A stretch of DNA of 64,000 nucleotides, from assembly GCF_905397375.1 (NCBI RefSeq), contig NZ_CAJPVG010000005.1, positions 1 through 64,000 on the forward strand, written 5' to 3'. A program made the position numbers and the translations under genes. The DNA is from Ralstonia mannitolilytica. GTDB lineage: Bacteria; Pseudomonadota; Gammaproteobacteria; Burkholderiales; Burkholderiaceae. Below are positions 9,209 to 18,231 of the stretch, one piece after another. Below the pieces are notes generated by a model. The model did no database searches, was not told the DNA's origin, and worked only from the letters and a program-made list of their open reading frames with translations. Numbering within the stretch: position 1 is the first letter of the stretch; each line of letters begins with the position of its first letter.

Positions 9209-9639
9209 CGCTCCACGACATGGCGCTCCGCATGGCCGCCGCACTGCTGGTGGGTGCGCTGCTGGGGGCCAACCGTAGCCTGCATGGCAAGTCGGCGGGC
9301 GTCCGCACGCTTGGGCTGGTGTCATTGGGCGCGGCCCTGGCGGTGGCGTTTTCCGCCAACGGGTTCGGCCCGGACGGCGTGACGCGCACCGTCCAGGGCG
9401 TGATGGCCGGCGTGGGCTTCCTGGGCGCCGGCGTCATCATCCACCACCCGCACAACGAACGCGTGCAAGGGCTGACCACCGCTGCCTCCATCTGGCTTGC
9501 CGCCATGCTGGGCGCGGCATGCGGCGGCGGGCAATACGCGCTGGTGGCAATCAGCTTCGTGCTGGCGCTGGCGCTGCTGGTGCTCGGCGGGCCCATCGAG
9601 CGCCGGATCCAGCGGCCACCGCGCGGCGGCCCGCGCTAG
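9205..9639 (+). CDS. MgtC/SapB-family inner-membrane protein
   Basis: A 144-residue membrane protein with four to five hydrophobic segments and the MgtC/SapB pattern: RMAAALLVGALLGANR at the N-terminus, GVRTLGLVSLGAA, then GVMAGVGFLGAGVII and LTTAASIWLAA. MgtC proteins are linked to growth at low magnesium and inhibition of the F-type ATPase. This is a short form without the C-terminal ACT-like domain, like SapB or YhiD. Its ATG overlaps the stop of the DUF1045 gene. It ends convergent with the next gene, overlapping it by four bases. Confidence 0.85.
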   Translation: MTLHDMALRMAAALLVGALLGANRSLHGKSAGVRTLGLVSLGAALAVAFSANGFGPDGVTRTVQGVMAGVGFLGAGVIIHHPHNERVQGLTTAASIWLAAMLGAACGGGQYALVAISFVLALALLVLGGPIERRIQRPPRGGPR

Positions 9640-10442
9640 CGCTGGAGATCGACCACATCGATGGTCTGCGTCTGGCCGTGCTGCTCGACCTCCTGCCGCA
9701 TCACCACGCCGGCTTCGGGGCAGTACCAGTCGGTGAGATGCGCGACGGTCGGTTCCGGCTCGATGGTTTCGTTGCCGAGCCGCAGCACGCCCAGCCTGGC
9801 GGTGCGGGTGTAACGGATCGGCCGGCATTGCAGGATGCCGACCACCGTGTTCATCGGCTGCGCCGGCCCGACCTGGCGCTCCGACACTTCCACCCTGGCG
9901 TGCGCGGCGCGCATGCGGCCCACGGAAATGCCCAGCCGCGGCGATACCACGTCGAAATCGAAGCTCGACTCGTACGTATCGCCGGGCAGCATCTCGGCCT
10001 CGGGTGCAAGCCCGGCGCCGTAGAGGAACATGCCCGAGATGGCGGTGCTCACCGTGCCCACGAGGTCGGCGTGCTCGCTTTGCGCAAAGACGTGCCCGTT
10101 GATGCTGACCACGCGGGTGACGACGCCCGCTTCGTCCACGAGCAGTTGGTGATCCTGTACCGTCTCGACCGGCCGCCCGCCAAGCGCCACGAGCCCCGAC
10201 TTGGCATAGATGTGCAGGCCGATCTCGCAGCCATCCTGGATGTCGTGGTTGACGTCGTGCAGCGTGAACTCGACGATCATCGGCGTCTTGCCGTTGCCGT
10301 CCAGGCGCAGCCGGGTGCCATCGTGCACCCACGGCGCCGTGCACAGACCGGCGGCCTGCACGGGCAGCGCGACACACGCGAGGACCGCCGCCGCCCACAA
10401 AGAAAAACGCCGATGCATCGGGTGATGCATCAGCGTCTTCAT
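9636..10442 (-). CDS. Exported protein of unknown function
   Basis: A 268-residue protein that I do not recognise. The ATG at 10442 begins a signal peptide (MKTLMHHPMHRRFSLW, then a hydrophobic run ending VALPVQAAG), so the product should reach the periplasm. An upstream in-frame extension reads through low-complexity sequence and is probably not translated. The mature part is rich in beta-type sequence, has a few cysteines (LCTAPW, DGCEIG, ILQCRP, WYCPEAG) that could form disulfides, and has no clear catalytic motif. It lies immediately downstream of the repeat-protein gene on the same strand, 19 bases away. Confidence 0.7.
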   Translation of the reverse strand: MKTLMHHPMHRRFSLWAAAVLACVALPVQAAGLCTAPWVHDGTRLRLDGNGKTPMIVEFTLHDVNHDIQDGCEIGLHIYAKSGLVALGGRPVETVQDHQLLVDEAGVVTRVVSINGHVFAQSEHADLVGTVSTAISGMFLYGAGLAPEAEMLPGDTYESSFDFDVVSPRLGISVGRMRAAHARVEVSERQVGPAQPMNTVVGILQCRPIRYTRTARLGVLRLGNETIEPEPTVAHLTDWYCPEAGVVMRQEVEQHGQTQTIDVVDLQR

Positions 10443-10461
10443 GCACGTCGAGGACACCGGC

Positions 10462-10821
10462 TTACTTCTTCGCGCCGTCGGTGTACGGGTCGGTGGCCTT
10501 GGCACCCTGGCTGTACGGGTCGAACTTGTCGCCCGCCTTGGCACCCTGGGTGTACGTATCGTACTTGCCCTTTTCAACGTTGGCCGGCTGTGCGCCCGGG
10601 TTCAGCGCGCTGGCCGTGCTGTCGTTCTTGTTAGCGCCCTGGCTGTATGGGTCGAACTTGTCGCCCGCCTTGGCGCCTTGGGTGTAGGGATCGAACTTGT
10701 CGCCAGCCTTGGCGCCCTGGGTGTAGGGGTCGAACTTCTTGTCGGTCTGCGCGTGGGCCATGCTTCCGATGGCTGCCACGACAGCAGCCGCTGCCACGAG
10801 GGTGAGACGTTTGTACGGCAT
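10462..10821 (-). CDS. Small exported protein built of DPYTQGAK repeats
   Basis: A 119-residue protein with a signal peptide (MPYKRLTLVAAAAVVAAIG, cleavage after MAHA). The mature chain is mostly tandem copies of a 13-residue unit, FDPYTQGAKAGDK, with variants DTYTQGAKAGDK, DPYSQGANKND, DPYSQGAKAT and a closing DPYTDGAKK. The start is supported by AAGGAG eight bases before the ATG. The DNA repeats as well, so the unit has multiplied by slippage or recombination. It has no enzyme motif. A soluble periplasmic or secreted low-complexity protein seems likely; its role is unknown. Confidence 0.8.
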   Translation of the reverse strand: MPYKRLTLVAAAAVVAAIGSMAHAQTDKKFDPYTQGAKAGDKFDPYTQGAKAGDKFDPYSQGANKNDSTASALNPGAQPANVEKGKYDTYTQGAKAGDKFDPYSQGAKATDPYTDGAKK

Positions 10822-11016
10822 CTGAAGCTCCTTTCCTATGGGTCGTTTGGGCTGATCACGTGGTGCAGCCTCGTTTTGAACGTACCCCGATGCCACCTCA
10901 CGGCCAGACCATGGCGGCGGCGCCGGGAAACCCCCTCTCCTCGTCGTAAGCTATGGCAAGCGCCCAGGAAAGTCAACGAACAGGAATCGCCTGTTTCTTG
11001 GGCCGATGCACACCGT

Positions 11017-12201
11017 TTAACGATGTTCAGGCCGGCGGATCGCATGGGGGCCGGCCACGGCAATCAGCGCCATGGTCAGCGCCACGACCGACAGGCCCCA
11101 GCGCAGGTCCGAGCGGTGCGCGATCAACCCGATGATGACCGGGCCGACCAGCAGGCCGACATAGGCAAAACGCGCCACGGCGGCAATGCCCTCGGCCGCC
11201 GGCACACCCGGCAGGCGCGATGCGGTGATGAAGAAGATCGGCACCATGTTGGCCGCACCCACGCCCATCAGCCCGAACCCGGCCAGCACTGCCGCCGGCG
11301 CCGGCCACAGCAGCGCCAGCAGGATGCCCGCCGTGGCCAGCACACCGCTGGCACGGAGCACGCGCATGTTGCCCCAGTGGCCGCGGGCGACATCCCCGCC
11401 GAACCGTGCAAGCGCCATGCCGCCCGAGAACGCTGCATAACCCGCGCTGGCAATGGCCTCGGGCGATTGCGCAATCTCGCGCATGTACACGGTCGTCCAG
11501 TCGTACATGGCGCCTTCGCCCACCAGCCCGAAGAAGGCCAGCAGGCCGAGCACGAACAGCGTGCGCCCCGTGGTGGGATGGGCCGGCTCGCCTTCGGCAT
11601 GCACGTGATCGGGCAGCATGAACGGCCCCGCGCACAGCGCCGTGGCCATGGTGACGAGCGCCATGCCGCCGCAATGCACCGCCGGCGGCACACCAAGCTC
11701 GAGCAGCACGCCGCCTGCCGCCGCACCCGCCATGCCGCCCAGGCTGAACATGCCGTGCAGAGACGAAATGATCGGCTTATGGTGGTTGGCCTCGACCGTA
11801 GCCGCCTGCGCGTTCATGGCCACGTCGAAACCCGCGTTGGTGATGCCGAACAGCAGCAGCACAGCCAGCAGCGTCGGGTAGGTCGGCATCAGCATGATGA
11901 GCGCCGTCATGACGCCGAAGGCCATGCCCGCCTGCACGCTGGCGCGGCGCGTGCCGATGCGCGCGGCCCAACTGCCCGCGAACTTCATCGCCACGATGGC
12001 GCCTGCCGCCACCATGAACATCGCCAGCGACAGCGACGCCTCGGACAACCCGAAGCGCGCCTTGACCGTGGGAATGTGAATCCCCCACGTCGCAAACGTT
12101 GCACCGTTGACGAAAAAGAGAGCCATCGTCGCCGCGCGGGCCGACAGGGGGAGCCGGCGTGGCGAGACGACGCCGGCGCGTTGCACAAGTTCGGAAGACA
12201 T
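11017..12201 (-). CDS. MFS transporter, YbjJ/fucose-permease-like branch
   Basis: A 394-residue membrane transporter with twelve predicted hydrophobic segments. The first helix reads ATMALFFVNGATFATWGIHIP, and FGLSEASLSLAMFMVAAGAI follows, a pattern seen in YbjJ-like major facilitator proteins. The middle contains NAGFDVAMNAQA and SSLHGMFSLGG. The ATG at 12201 is chosen because it puts a short basic N-terminus before helix 1; the frame stays open further upstream across the intergenic region. It is divergent from ku. Substrate is unknown; export of sugars or small metabolites is typical of the branch. Confidence 0.8.
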   Translation of the reverse strand: MSSELVQRAGVVSPRRLPLSARAATMALFFVNGATFATWGIHIPTVKARFGLSEASLSLAMFMVAAGAIVAMKFAGSWAARIGTRRASVQAGMAFGVMTALIMLMPTYPTLLAVLLLFGITNAGFDVAMNAQAATVEANHHKPIISSLHGMFSLGGMAGAAAGGVLLELGVPPAVHCGGMALVTMATALCAGPFMLPDHVHAEGEPAHPTTGRTLFVLGLLAFFGLVGEGAMYDWTTVYMREIAQSPEAIASAGYAAFSGGMALARFGGDVARGHWGNMRVLRASGVLATAGILLALLWPAPAAVLAGFGLMGVGAANMVPIFFITASRLPGVPAAEGIAAVARFAYVGLLVGPVIIGLIAHRSDLRWGLSVVALTMALIAVAGPHAIRRPEHR

Positions 12202-12384
12202 GGAAGCGGCTGGAAGACATACGCGCGGCGCCAACCCGTTGCGCCGCCAAGTCGTCATGCTACCGCGCGCCGCCCAAGAGTGTATGACGGCGGGCCGGGC
12301 GGCGCCCGCGTCACGAAGGTGACCGATGCGCGGGTATGCCGCTTGCGTCACCGCCCGTGCACCCCCGCATCCTGGAGACCCGCC

Positions 12385-13293
12385 ATGCCTCGCGTGATCT
12401 GGAAAGGCGCCGTGAGCTTCGGCCTCGTCCACATTCCCGTCGCGCTGTATCCGGCCACCCGCAGCGACGATCTCGACTTCGACTGGCTCGACCGCCGCAC
12501 CATGGACCGCGTCGGCTACAAGCGCATCAACAAGGCCACCGGCAAGGAAGTGCCGCGCGAGCAGATCGTGCGCGGCTTCGCCTACGAGAAGGATCGCTAC
12601 GTCCTCCTCACCGACGACGACATCCGCGCCGCCAACCCGGTGTCCACGCAAACCGTCGACCTGCTGGCCTTCGTGGACGCGACCGAGATCCCGTTCCTCT
12701 ATCTCGACACGCCATACTTCCTGGCGCCCGACCGGCGCGGCGAAAAGGTGTACGCGCTGCTGCGCGAGGCCATGGTGCGTTCGCAGAAGGTCGGGGTGGC
12801 CAACGTCGTGCTACACACCAAGCAGCACCTGGCCGCGCTGATCCCGCTCGGGCCTGTGCTCGTGCTGCACACGCTGCGCTGGTCCACCGAGGTGCGCGAC
12901 TGGTCGGAACTCGACCTGCCGGCCGAGGGCGCCAAGGCCGCCAAGCTCACGGCCAAGGAGATCGAGATGGCCGAAAAGCTCATCGAAGACATGAGCGACA
13001 CCTGGGATCCGACGCAGTACCACGACACGTTCCGCGACGACATCCTCGCGCTGGTCGACCGCAAGGTGCGCGAGGGCCGCACCGAATCGGTCGAGCCGAT
13101 GGAGGCCGAGCACGCACCGCCTGCCACCAACGTGATCGACCTGACCGACCTGCTGCGCCAGAGCCTCGCGCGGCGCGGCAAGGGCAAGGCCGCTTCCGAA
13201 GGCGAGGAAGACGAGGCGCCGCCGCGCAAGCGTGCGCCGCGCAAGGCCGCCGCCAAGACGGCACGCAAGACCGCCGCGCGCAAGCGCGCATGA
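12385..13293 (+). CDS. ku: Non-homologous end-joining protein Ku
   Basis: A 302-residue bacterial Ku that forms a homodimeric ring on DNA ends and recruits LigD. It starts MPRVIWKGAVSFGLVHIPV, the usual opening of the Ku core, and continues with RINKATGKEV, GFAYEKDRYV and TPYFLAPDRRGEK. After the core (to about residue 255) is a Lys/Ala/Arg-rich tail (residues 270-302), as in other beta-proteobacterial Ku proteins, thought to aid DNA binding. GGAG lies eight bases before the ATG. ligD follows 18 bases downstream, so the two form one operon. Confidence 0.95.
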   Translation: MPRVIWKGAVSFGLVHIPVALYPATRSDDLDFDWLDRRTMDRVGYKRINKATGKEVPREQIVRGFAYEKDRYVLLTDDDIRAANPVSTQTVDLLAFVDATEIPFLYLDTPYFLAPDRRGEKVYALLREAMVRSQKVGVANVVLHTKQHLAALIPLGPVLVLHTLRWSTEVRDWSELDLPAEGAKAAKLTAKEIEMAEKLIEDMSDTWDPTQYHDTFRDDILALVDRKVREGRTESVEPMEAEHAPPATNVIDLTDLLRQSLARRGKGKAASEGEEDEAPPRKRAPRKAAAKTARKTAARKRA

Positions 13294-13311
13294 ACGACCG
13301 GAGCCGACGCC

Positions 13312-15933
13312 ATGCCACGCCATCTCGCCGACTACCGCCGCAAACGCGATTTCACCCTCACGCAGGAGCCCTCCGGCGCGCGCCGCAAGGCCGACGAACA
13401 ACGCAGACGCGGCGACGACGGCGCGCTGCACTTCGTCATCCAGAAGCACGACGCGCGGCGGCTGCATTACGACTTCCGCCTCGAACTCGACGGCACGCTC
13501 AAGAGCTGGGCCGTACCGAAGGGCCCGAGCCTCGACCCGCACGACAAGCGCCTCGCGGTGCATGTCGAAGACCATCCGCTCGACTACGCCGACTTTGAAG
13601 GGCACATCCCCGAAGGCCAGTACGGCGGCGGCGACGTGATCGTGTGGGACCGCGGCACGTGGCGCCCGCACGGCGATCCGCGCAAGGCCTATCGCGAGGG
13701 CAAGCTCAAGTTCGAACTGGACGGTGAAAAGCTGCACGGCGCGTGGGCGCTGGTGCGCACGCATCTGCGCGCCACCGGCCGGCAGCCGAAGGAGCAGTGG
13801 CTGCTGATCAAGGAACATGACGACCACGTGCGCGCCGCGGCCGACTACGACATCACGCGCGCGTTGCCCGGCAGCGTCATCAGCGGCAGGCATGTCGGCG
13901 AAGAGGCGCCGCAGGCGCGTGCCGCCAGGACGCCCGCCACCGAAGCCCCCGCCGATACCGCAGTGCAGCCGCCCGCCGGCGCCGTGCCGTCCGCGCTACC
14001 GAAGACGCTGGAGCCGCAGCTGGCCACGCTGGTCGATGCACCGCCCGCGCACGGCGACTGGGACTACGAGGTCAAGTTCGACGGCTACCGCATCCTCGCG
14101 CGCATCGACGGCGAGAGCATCCGCCTGTTCAGCCGCAACGGACGCGACTGGACGGCCAAGCTGCCGCGCCAGGTGCGCACACTGCCTGCGCTGGGCCTGC
14201 GCGAGGCATGGCTCGATGGCGAGGTCGTGGTGATGGGCGAGCGCGGCGTGCCCGACTTCCAGTCGCTGCAGAACGCGTTCGAAACGTCGCACGCCGAGCA
14301 CATCGCGTATTACCTCTTCGACCTGCCGTTCTGCAACGGCATGGACCTGCGCAACGTGCCGCTGCGCGAGCGGCGCGCGTTGCTGCAGCGCATCCTGGAC
14401 GCGGCGCCGGGCGACCTGGACCGCGAGGCCGTGCTGTTCTCCGGCGCCTTCAACGCGCCGCCGGAAGACCTGCTCGCCTCGGCATGCAGCATGTCGCTTG
14501 AAGGCGTGATCGGCAAGCGCGCCGATGCGGCGTATCGCTCGGGCCGCAGCCCTGCATGGATCAAGCTCAAGTGCGGGCGGCGGCAGGAGTTCGTGATCGG
14601 CGGCTACAGCGCGCCCAAGGGCAGCCGCAGCGGCTTCGGCGCACTGCTGCTCGGCGTGTACGACAACGCGGGCAAGCTCCAGTACGCGGGCCGCGTGGGC
14701 AGCGGCTTCAACGAGACGAGCCTGCGCGCGCTCCATCACGAACTCACCAGCCTGGCGACCGACACGCCCCCGTTTGTGAACCCACCCACCGGCTCCGACG
14801 CACGCGACGTGCAATGGGTCAGGCCCGAGCGCGTGGCCGAGGTCGCCTTTGCCGAATGGACGCGCGAGGGCATCGTGCGGCAGGCCGTCTTCCAGGGCCT
14901 GCGTGACGACAAGCCGCCTCGCAGCATCGTTCGCGAAACCGCCAGAGCGCCCCGTGCAGGCGGCCGCAAGGAGAAACCCGCCGTGAGCACCGCCCAGACG
15001 CGCCCCGCCGAACGCAAGATCCGCGCGGGCGCGGAGCGCATCGCGGGCGTCGACGTGACGCACCCGGACCGCGTCATCGAAAAGGCCAGCGGCACCACCA
15101 AGGCCGATCTGGCGCGCTACTACGCGAGCGTCGCCGACTGGATGCTGCCGCACCTGCGCAACCGGCCCACGTCGCTCGTGCGCGCGCCCGACGGCATCGA
15201 AGGCGAACGCTTCTTCCAGAAGCATTCGGCGGCGCTCAAGCTGCAGGGCATCACGCAGCTCGATGCGTCGCTGGACCCGGGGCACCCCTCGCTGCTGGCG
15301 ATCAACTGCGCGGAGGCGCTGGTCGGCGCGGTGCAGATGGGCACGGTGGAGCTGCACACCTGGAACGCACTCGCCGATCGCATCGAACAGCCGGACCGCA
15401 TCGTCTTCGACATCGACCCGGACCCCGCCCTGCCGTTTGCACGCGTCATCGAGGCCACGCAGCTGACGCTGGCGATGCTCGACGAACTCGGGCTGAAGGG
15501 CTTCCTGAAGACCAGCGGCGGCCATGGCATGCACGTGGTGGTGCCGCTCACGCGCCGGGAGTCGGCCGGCTGGGAAGCGCTGAAAGGCTTTGCGCAGGCC
15601 GTGGTCCAGCACATGGCCGCGACCTTTCCGGACCGCTTCGTCGCCAAGATGGGGCCGCGGAACCGCGTGGGGAAGATCTTCATCGATTACCTGCGCAACA
15701 ACCGTGGGGCGAGCACGGTCGCGGCGTATTCCGTGCGCGCACGCACGGGGCTGCCGGTGTCGGTGCCGATCCGGCATGACGAACTGCAGACGCTGCAGTC
15801 TTCTGCGCAGTGGACGCTGCGTACGCTGCCCGACCGCCTGGCCAAGCTCAAGGACGACCCTTGGGCCGATTACGCCGGCACGCGCCAGTCCGTCACGTCG
15901 GAGATGCGCAAGCGCATCGGCCTCAAGGCCTGA
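13312..15933 (+). CDS. ligD: Multifunctional DNA ligase D (PE-LIG-POL)
   Basis: An 873-residue NHEJ repair enzyme. Domain order is the 3'-phosphoesterase first (about residues 20-165, with HFVIQKHDARRLHYDFRLE), the ATP-dependent ligase in the middle (about 220-530), and the primase/polymerase at the C-terminus (about 585-860). The ligase nucleophile is K255 in EVKFDGYRIL, and IGKRADAAYRSGRSPAWIKLK is a later ligase motif. The polymerase shows FDIDPDP and LKTSGGHGMHV. This order matches Pseudomonas LigD and differs from Mycobacterium. All catalytic motifs appear intact. It acts with the Ku encoded directly upstream. Confidence 0.95.
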   Translation: MPRHLADYRRKRDFTLTQEPSGARRKADEQRRRGDDGALHFVIQKHDARRLHYDFRLELDGTLKSWAVPKGPSLDPHDKRLAVHVEDHPLDYADFEGHIPEGQYGGGDVIVWDRGTWRPHGDPRKAYREGKLKFELDGEKLHGAWALVRTHLRATGRQPKEQWLLIKEHDDHVRAAADYDITRALPGSVISGRHVGEEAPQARAARTPATEAPADTAVQPPAGAVPSALPKTLEPQLATLVDAPPAHGDWDYEVKFDGYRILARIDGESIRLFSRNGRDWTAKLPRQVRTLPALGLREAWLDGEVVVMGERGVPDFQSLQNAFETSHAEHIAYYLFDLPFCNGMDLRNVPLRERRALLQRILDAAPGDLDREAVLFSGAFNAPPEDLLASACSMSLEGVIGKRADAAYRSGRSPAWIKLKCGRRQEFVIGGYSAPKGSRSGFGALLLGVYDNAGKLQYAGRVGSGFNETSLRALHHELTSLATDTPPFVNPPTGSDARDVQWVRPERVAEVAFAEWTREGIVRQAVFQGLRDDKPPRSIVRETARAPRAGGRKEKPAVSTAQTRPAERKIRAGAERIAGVDVTHPDRVIEKASGTTKADLARYYASVADWMLPHLRNRPTSLVRAPDGIEGERFFQKHSAALKLQGITQLDASLDPGHPSLLAINCAEALVGAVQMGTVELHTWNALADRIEQPDRIVFDIDPDPALPFARVIEATQLTLAMLDELGLKGFLKTSGGHGMHVVVPLTRRESAGWEALKGFAQAVVQHMAATFPDRFVAKMGPRNRVGKIFIDYLRNNRGASTVAAYSVRARTGLPVSVPIRHDELQTLQSSAQWTLRTLPDRLAKLKDDPWADYAGTRQSVTSEMRKRIGLKA

Positions 15934-16086
15934 GCGAGGTGGGCCCACCGTCACAGCTGGGCGGTTGTGCGCGAATTGGCCGGTGAAGGGCCCCGTGCTT
16001 GTCGGCCGAAGTGTCGGGCTGCTGCGTTAACATGCCTGCGTCTGCACTTGGCACACGTGTCTTGCGCTCCCCAACCCGCCCCCCCG

Positions 16087-17646
16087 ATGGCCCGAATTCG
16101 TCCGACCCGCTTGCTGTTCCTGTCGCGCCGTGTGCTCGCCTGCGCGATGCTCGTTACCGTGGCCGCCGCGCCGCTGGCCCACGCGAAGAAACCGAAACCG
16201 CACGGCGCGCATGCTGCGCCGCGGCCCACCGCGACCCAGGTACGCCAAGCTGCGCACAACCCGGCCGGGCTTCCCGCCAACGTTGCCTTGGCGTTTGCGC
16301 GCGCCCACATCCCCCTCGATGCGGTGAGCGTGTTCGTTATCCGCACCGGCAGCGACACACCCATCCTGCAATGGAATGCCGACACCGGCATGAATCCGGC
16401 GTCGACCATGAAGCTGCTCACCACCTTTGCGGGGCTGGATCTGCTCGGACCGAACTTCCGCTGGAAGACGTCCGCGTACGCCGACAGCGCCCCCGTCAAC
16501 GGCACGCTCAATGGCAATCTGTACCTGCGCGGACAGGGCGACCCGAAGCTGATTCCGGAAGAGCTCATCAAGCTGGTGACCGATATACGCCGCGCCGGCG
16601 TGGACGAGCTGGCCGGCAACATCGTGCTCGATCGCACGTACTTCGAGAACGGCCTGTCCGAAGCCCCGCCGCTCGACGGCGACAGTGCGCGCGCCTACAA
16701 CGTCGCGCCCGATGCGCTGCTGTATTCGTTCAAGACGCTGACGTTCACGCTCACGCCGGCGGGCGATGACGGGTCGGGCGGAAACGCCGTGAACATCGAC
16801 GTGTCGCCGCCGCTGGCGCAACTGCAGATCGACAACCGGCTGCGCGCCACGCGCGGCGGCTGCGGCGACTGGAAGACCCTGTCCGGCGCCAGCATCAGCA
16901 CGCAGCCCGATGGCCATGTGCTCGCGAGCTTCGACGGCCGCTATGCCGCCGCGTGCGGGGAGCGCGTCTACAACCTCGCGGCGCTCACGCATGCCGATTT
17001 CATCTGGGGCGGTTTCCTGGCGCTGTGGCAGCAGGCCGGCGGCACGACGCGCTTCACCCCCGGCCTGCGCGAAGGCAAGGTACCGCGCCAGGCCGTGCTG
17101 CTGGCCACGCACTACGGCCCCACGCTGGCCGAAGTGGTGCACGACATCGACAAGTATTCGAACAACGTGATGGCGCGCCAGCTCTTCCTCACCATCGGCG
17201 CGGAGATCGGCCGCAAGCCCGCATCGGTGCGGCAGTCGACCGAAGTCATCCAGCGCTGGCTCGCGCGGCAGAACCTGACGATGCCCGAACTCGTGATCGA
17301 GAACGGATCGGGCCTGTCGCGCATCGAGCGCATCAGCGCGCGCAACATGGGCCGCCTGCTGCAACAGGCCGATGCCAATCCGAACGGCGGCATCCTGCGC
17401 GATGCCCTGCCGGTGGTGGGCGTCGACGGCACCATGCGCAACCGCCTCACGCGCGCGGGGGTGGCTGGCAATGCCGAGATCAAGACCGGTACGCTCAATG
17501 ACGTGCGCGCCATCGCGGGCTACGTGGAAGGCGAAGGCGGCCAGCGCTTCGTGGTGGTCAGCATGATCAACCACCCGAACGCCGGCGCCGGCCAGGCCGC
17601 GCACGATGCCCTGCTGCAATGGATCTACCAAGGCGCACAACGATGA
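16087..17646 (+). CDS. dacB: D-alanyl-D-alanine carboxypeptidase/endopeptidase, PBP4 (peptidase S13)
   Basis: A 519-residue periplasmic penicillin-binding protein that trims and cleaves peptidoglycan cross-links. The start at 16087 (MARIRPTRLL) gives a signal peptide ending AAPLAHA. Active-site motifs are SxxK at S106-K109 (NPASTMKLLT), SxN in KYSNNVMARQ and KTG in EIKTGTLND. The two cysteines and the large insert after SxxK fit the S13 family. An upstream in-frame extension is possible but lacks sense. Its stop overlaps the mobB start by ATGA. Confidence 0.92.
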   Translation: MARIRPTRLLFLSRRVLACAMLVTVAAAPLAHAKKPKPHGAHAAPRPTATQVRQAAHNPAGLPANVALAFARAHIPLDAVSVFVIRTGSDTPILQWNADTGMNPASTMKLLTTFAGLDLLGPNFRWKTSAYADSAPVNGTLNGNLYLRGQGDPKLIPEELIKLVTDIRRAGVDELAGNIVLDRTYFENGLSEAPPLDGDSARAYNVAPDALLYSFKTLTFTLTPAGDDGSGGNAVNIDVSPPLAQLQIDNRLRATRGGCGDWKTLSGASISTQPDGHVLASFDGRYAAACGERVYNLAALTHADFIWGGFLALWQQAGGTTRFTPGLREGKVPRQAVLLATHYGPTLAEVVHDIDKYSNNVMARQLFLTIGAEIGRKPASVRQSTEVIQRWLARQNLTMPELVIENGSGLSRIERISARNMGRLLQQADANPNGGILRDALPVVGVDGTMRNRLTRAGVAGNAEIKTGTLNDVRAIAGYVEGEGGQRFVVVSMINHPNAGAGQAAHDALLQWIYQGAQR

Positions 17647-18158
17647 CGACACACGCGGCACTCCTGGGCATCACCGGCACCTCGGGCAGCGGCAAGACCA
17701 CCCTGGTCGAGCAGCTGATCGCGCGCTTCGTGCAGGACGGGCGCCGCGTCGCGGCCATCAAGCACACGCATCACGGCTTCGATCTCGATTCGCCGGGCAA
17801 GGACTCGTATCGGATGCGCGATGCCGGCAGCGCCGAAGTGGTGCTCGTGGGCGGCGAGCGCCTCGTGCTGATGCGCGAATACACCCACGCGCACGAGCCG
17901 GAGCTGGCGGACGTGCTGGCGCTACTGGCGCCCGAAACCGACCTCGTCATCGTCGAAGGCTACAAGCGCAGCACCTTCCCGAAGATCGAGGTCTTCCGCC
18001 CGTCGCTCGGCCGCGCCCCGCTATGGCCCGAGATCGGCGGCGTGGTGGCCGTCGCCACCGACGCGCGCGATGCCGTGCAGCCGCCCGCGGGCGTGGCTGT
18101 GCTCGACCTGAACGATGTCGATGCGGTGTACCGCTTCGCCGCCGCGCTGGTGAAGTAG
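17643..18158 (+). CDS. mobB: Molybdopterin-guanine dinucleotide biosynthesis adaptor MobB
   Basis: A 171-residue P-loop GTPase that assists MobA in attaching GMP to molybdopterin. The Walker A motif is GTSGSGKTT (residues 12-20). It is followed by AAIKHTHHGFDLDSPGKDS, characteristic of MobB, and LVIVEGYKRSTFPKIEVFR. The ATG is at 17643 and overlaps the dacB stop, so translation is probably coupled to an unrelated cell-wall gene. A strong terminator follows. moaC, another molybdenum-cofactor gene, lies about 17 kb to the right. Confidence 0.92.
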   Translation: MTTHAALLGITGTSGSGKTTLVEQLIARFVQDGRRVAAIKHTHHGFDLDSPGKDSYRMRDAGSAEVVLVGGERLVLMREYTHAHEPELADVLALLAPETDLVIVEGYKRSTFPKIEVFRPSLGRAPLWPEIGGVVAVATDARDAVQPPAGVAVLDLNDVDAVYRFAAALVK

Positions 18159-18180
18159 TCCACGCGGTGTTGCGCCCAAC

Positions 18181-18215
18181 AAAAAACGCCCGCGGCAATC
18201 GCGGGCGTTTCGTTT
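18181..18215. terminator. Bidirectional terminator between mobB and the GDSL gene
   Basis: AAACGCCCGCG (18184-18194) pairs with CGCGGGCGTTT (18100-series end, 18200-18210) around GCAAT. It is A-rich on the left and T-containing on the right, placed between two convergent genes. Confidence 0.85.
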
Positions 18216-18231
18216 GGCATGGGGTGTGCGC

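Noticed and set aside
10441..12384. N-terminal extension of the ku frame back to 10441
   Set aside because: It runs through the MFS gene and intergenic DNA with Arg/His-rich nonsense; Ku has a proper ATG and ribosome site at 12385.
12202..12651. Upstream extension of the 11017-12201 MFS protein
   Set aside because: It would overlap ku on the opposite strand and lacks conserved sequence; the ATG at 12201 gives a normal N-terminus.
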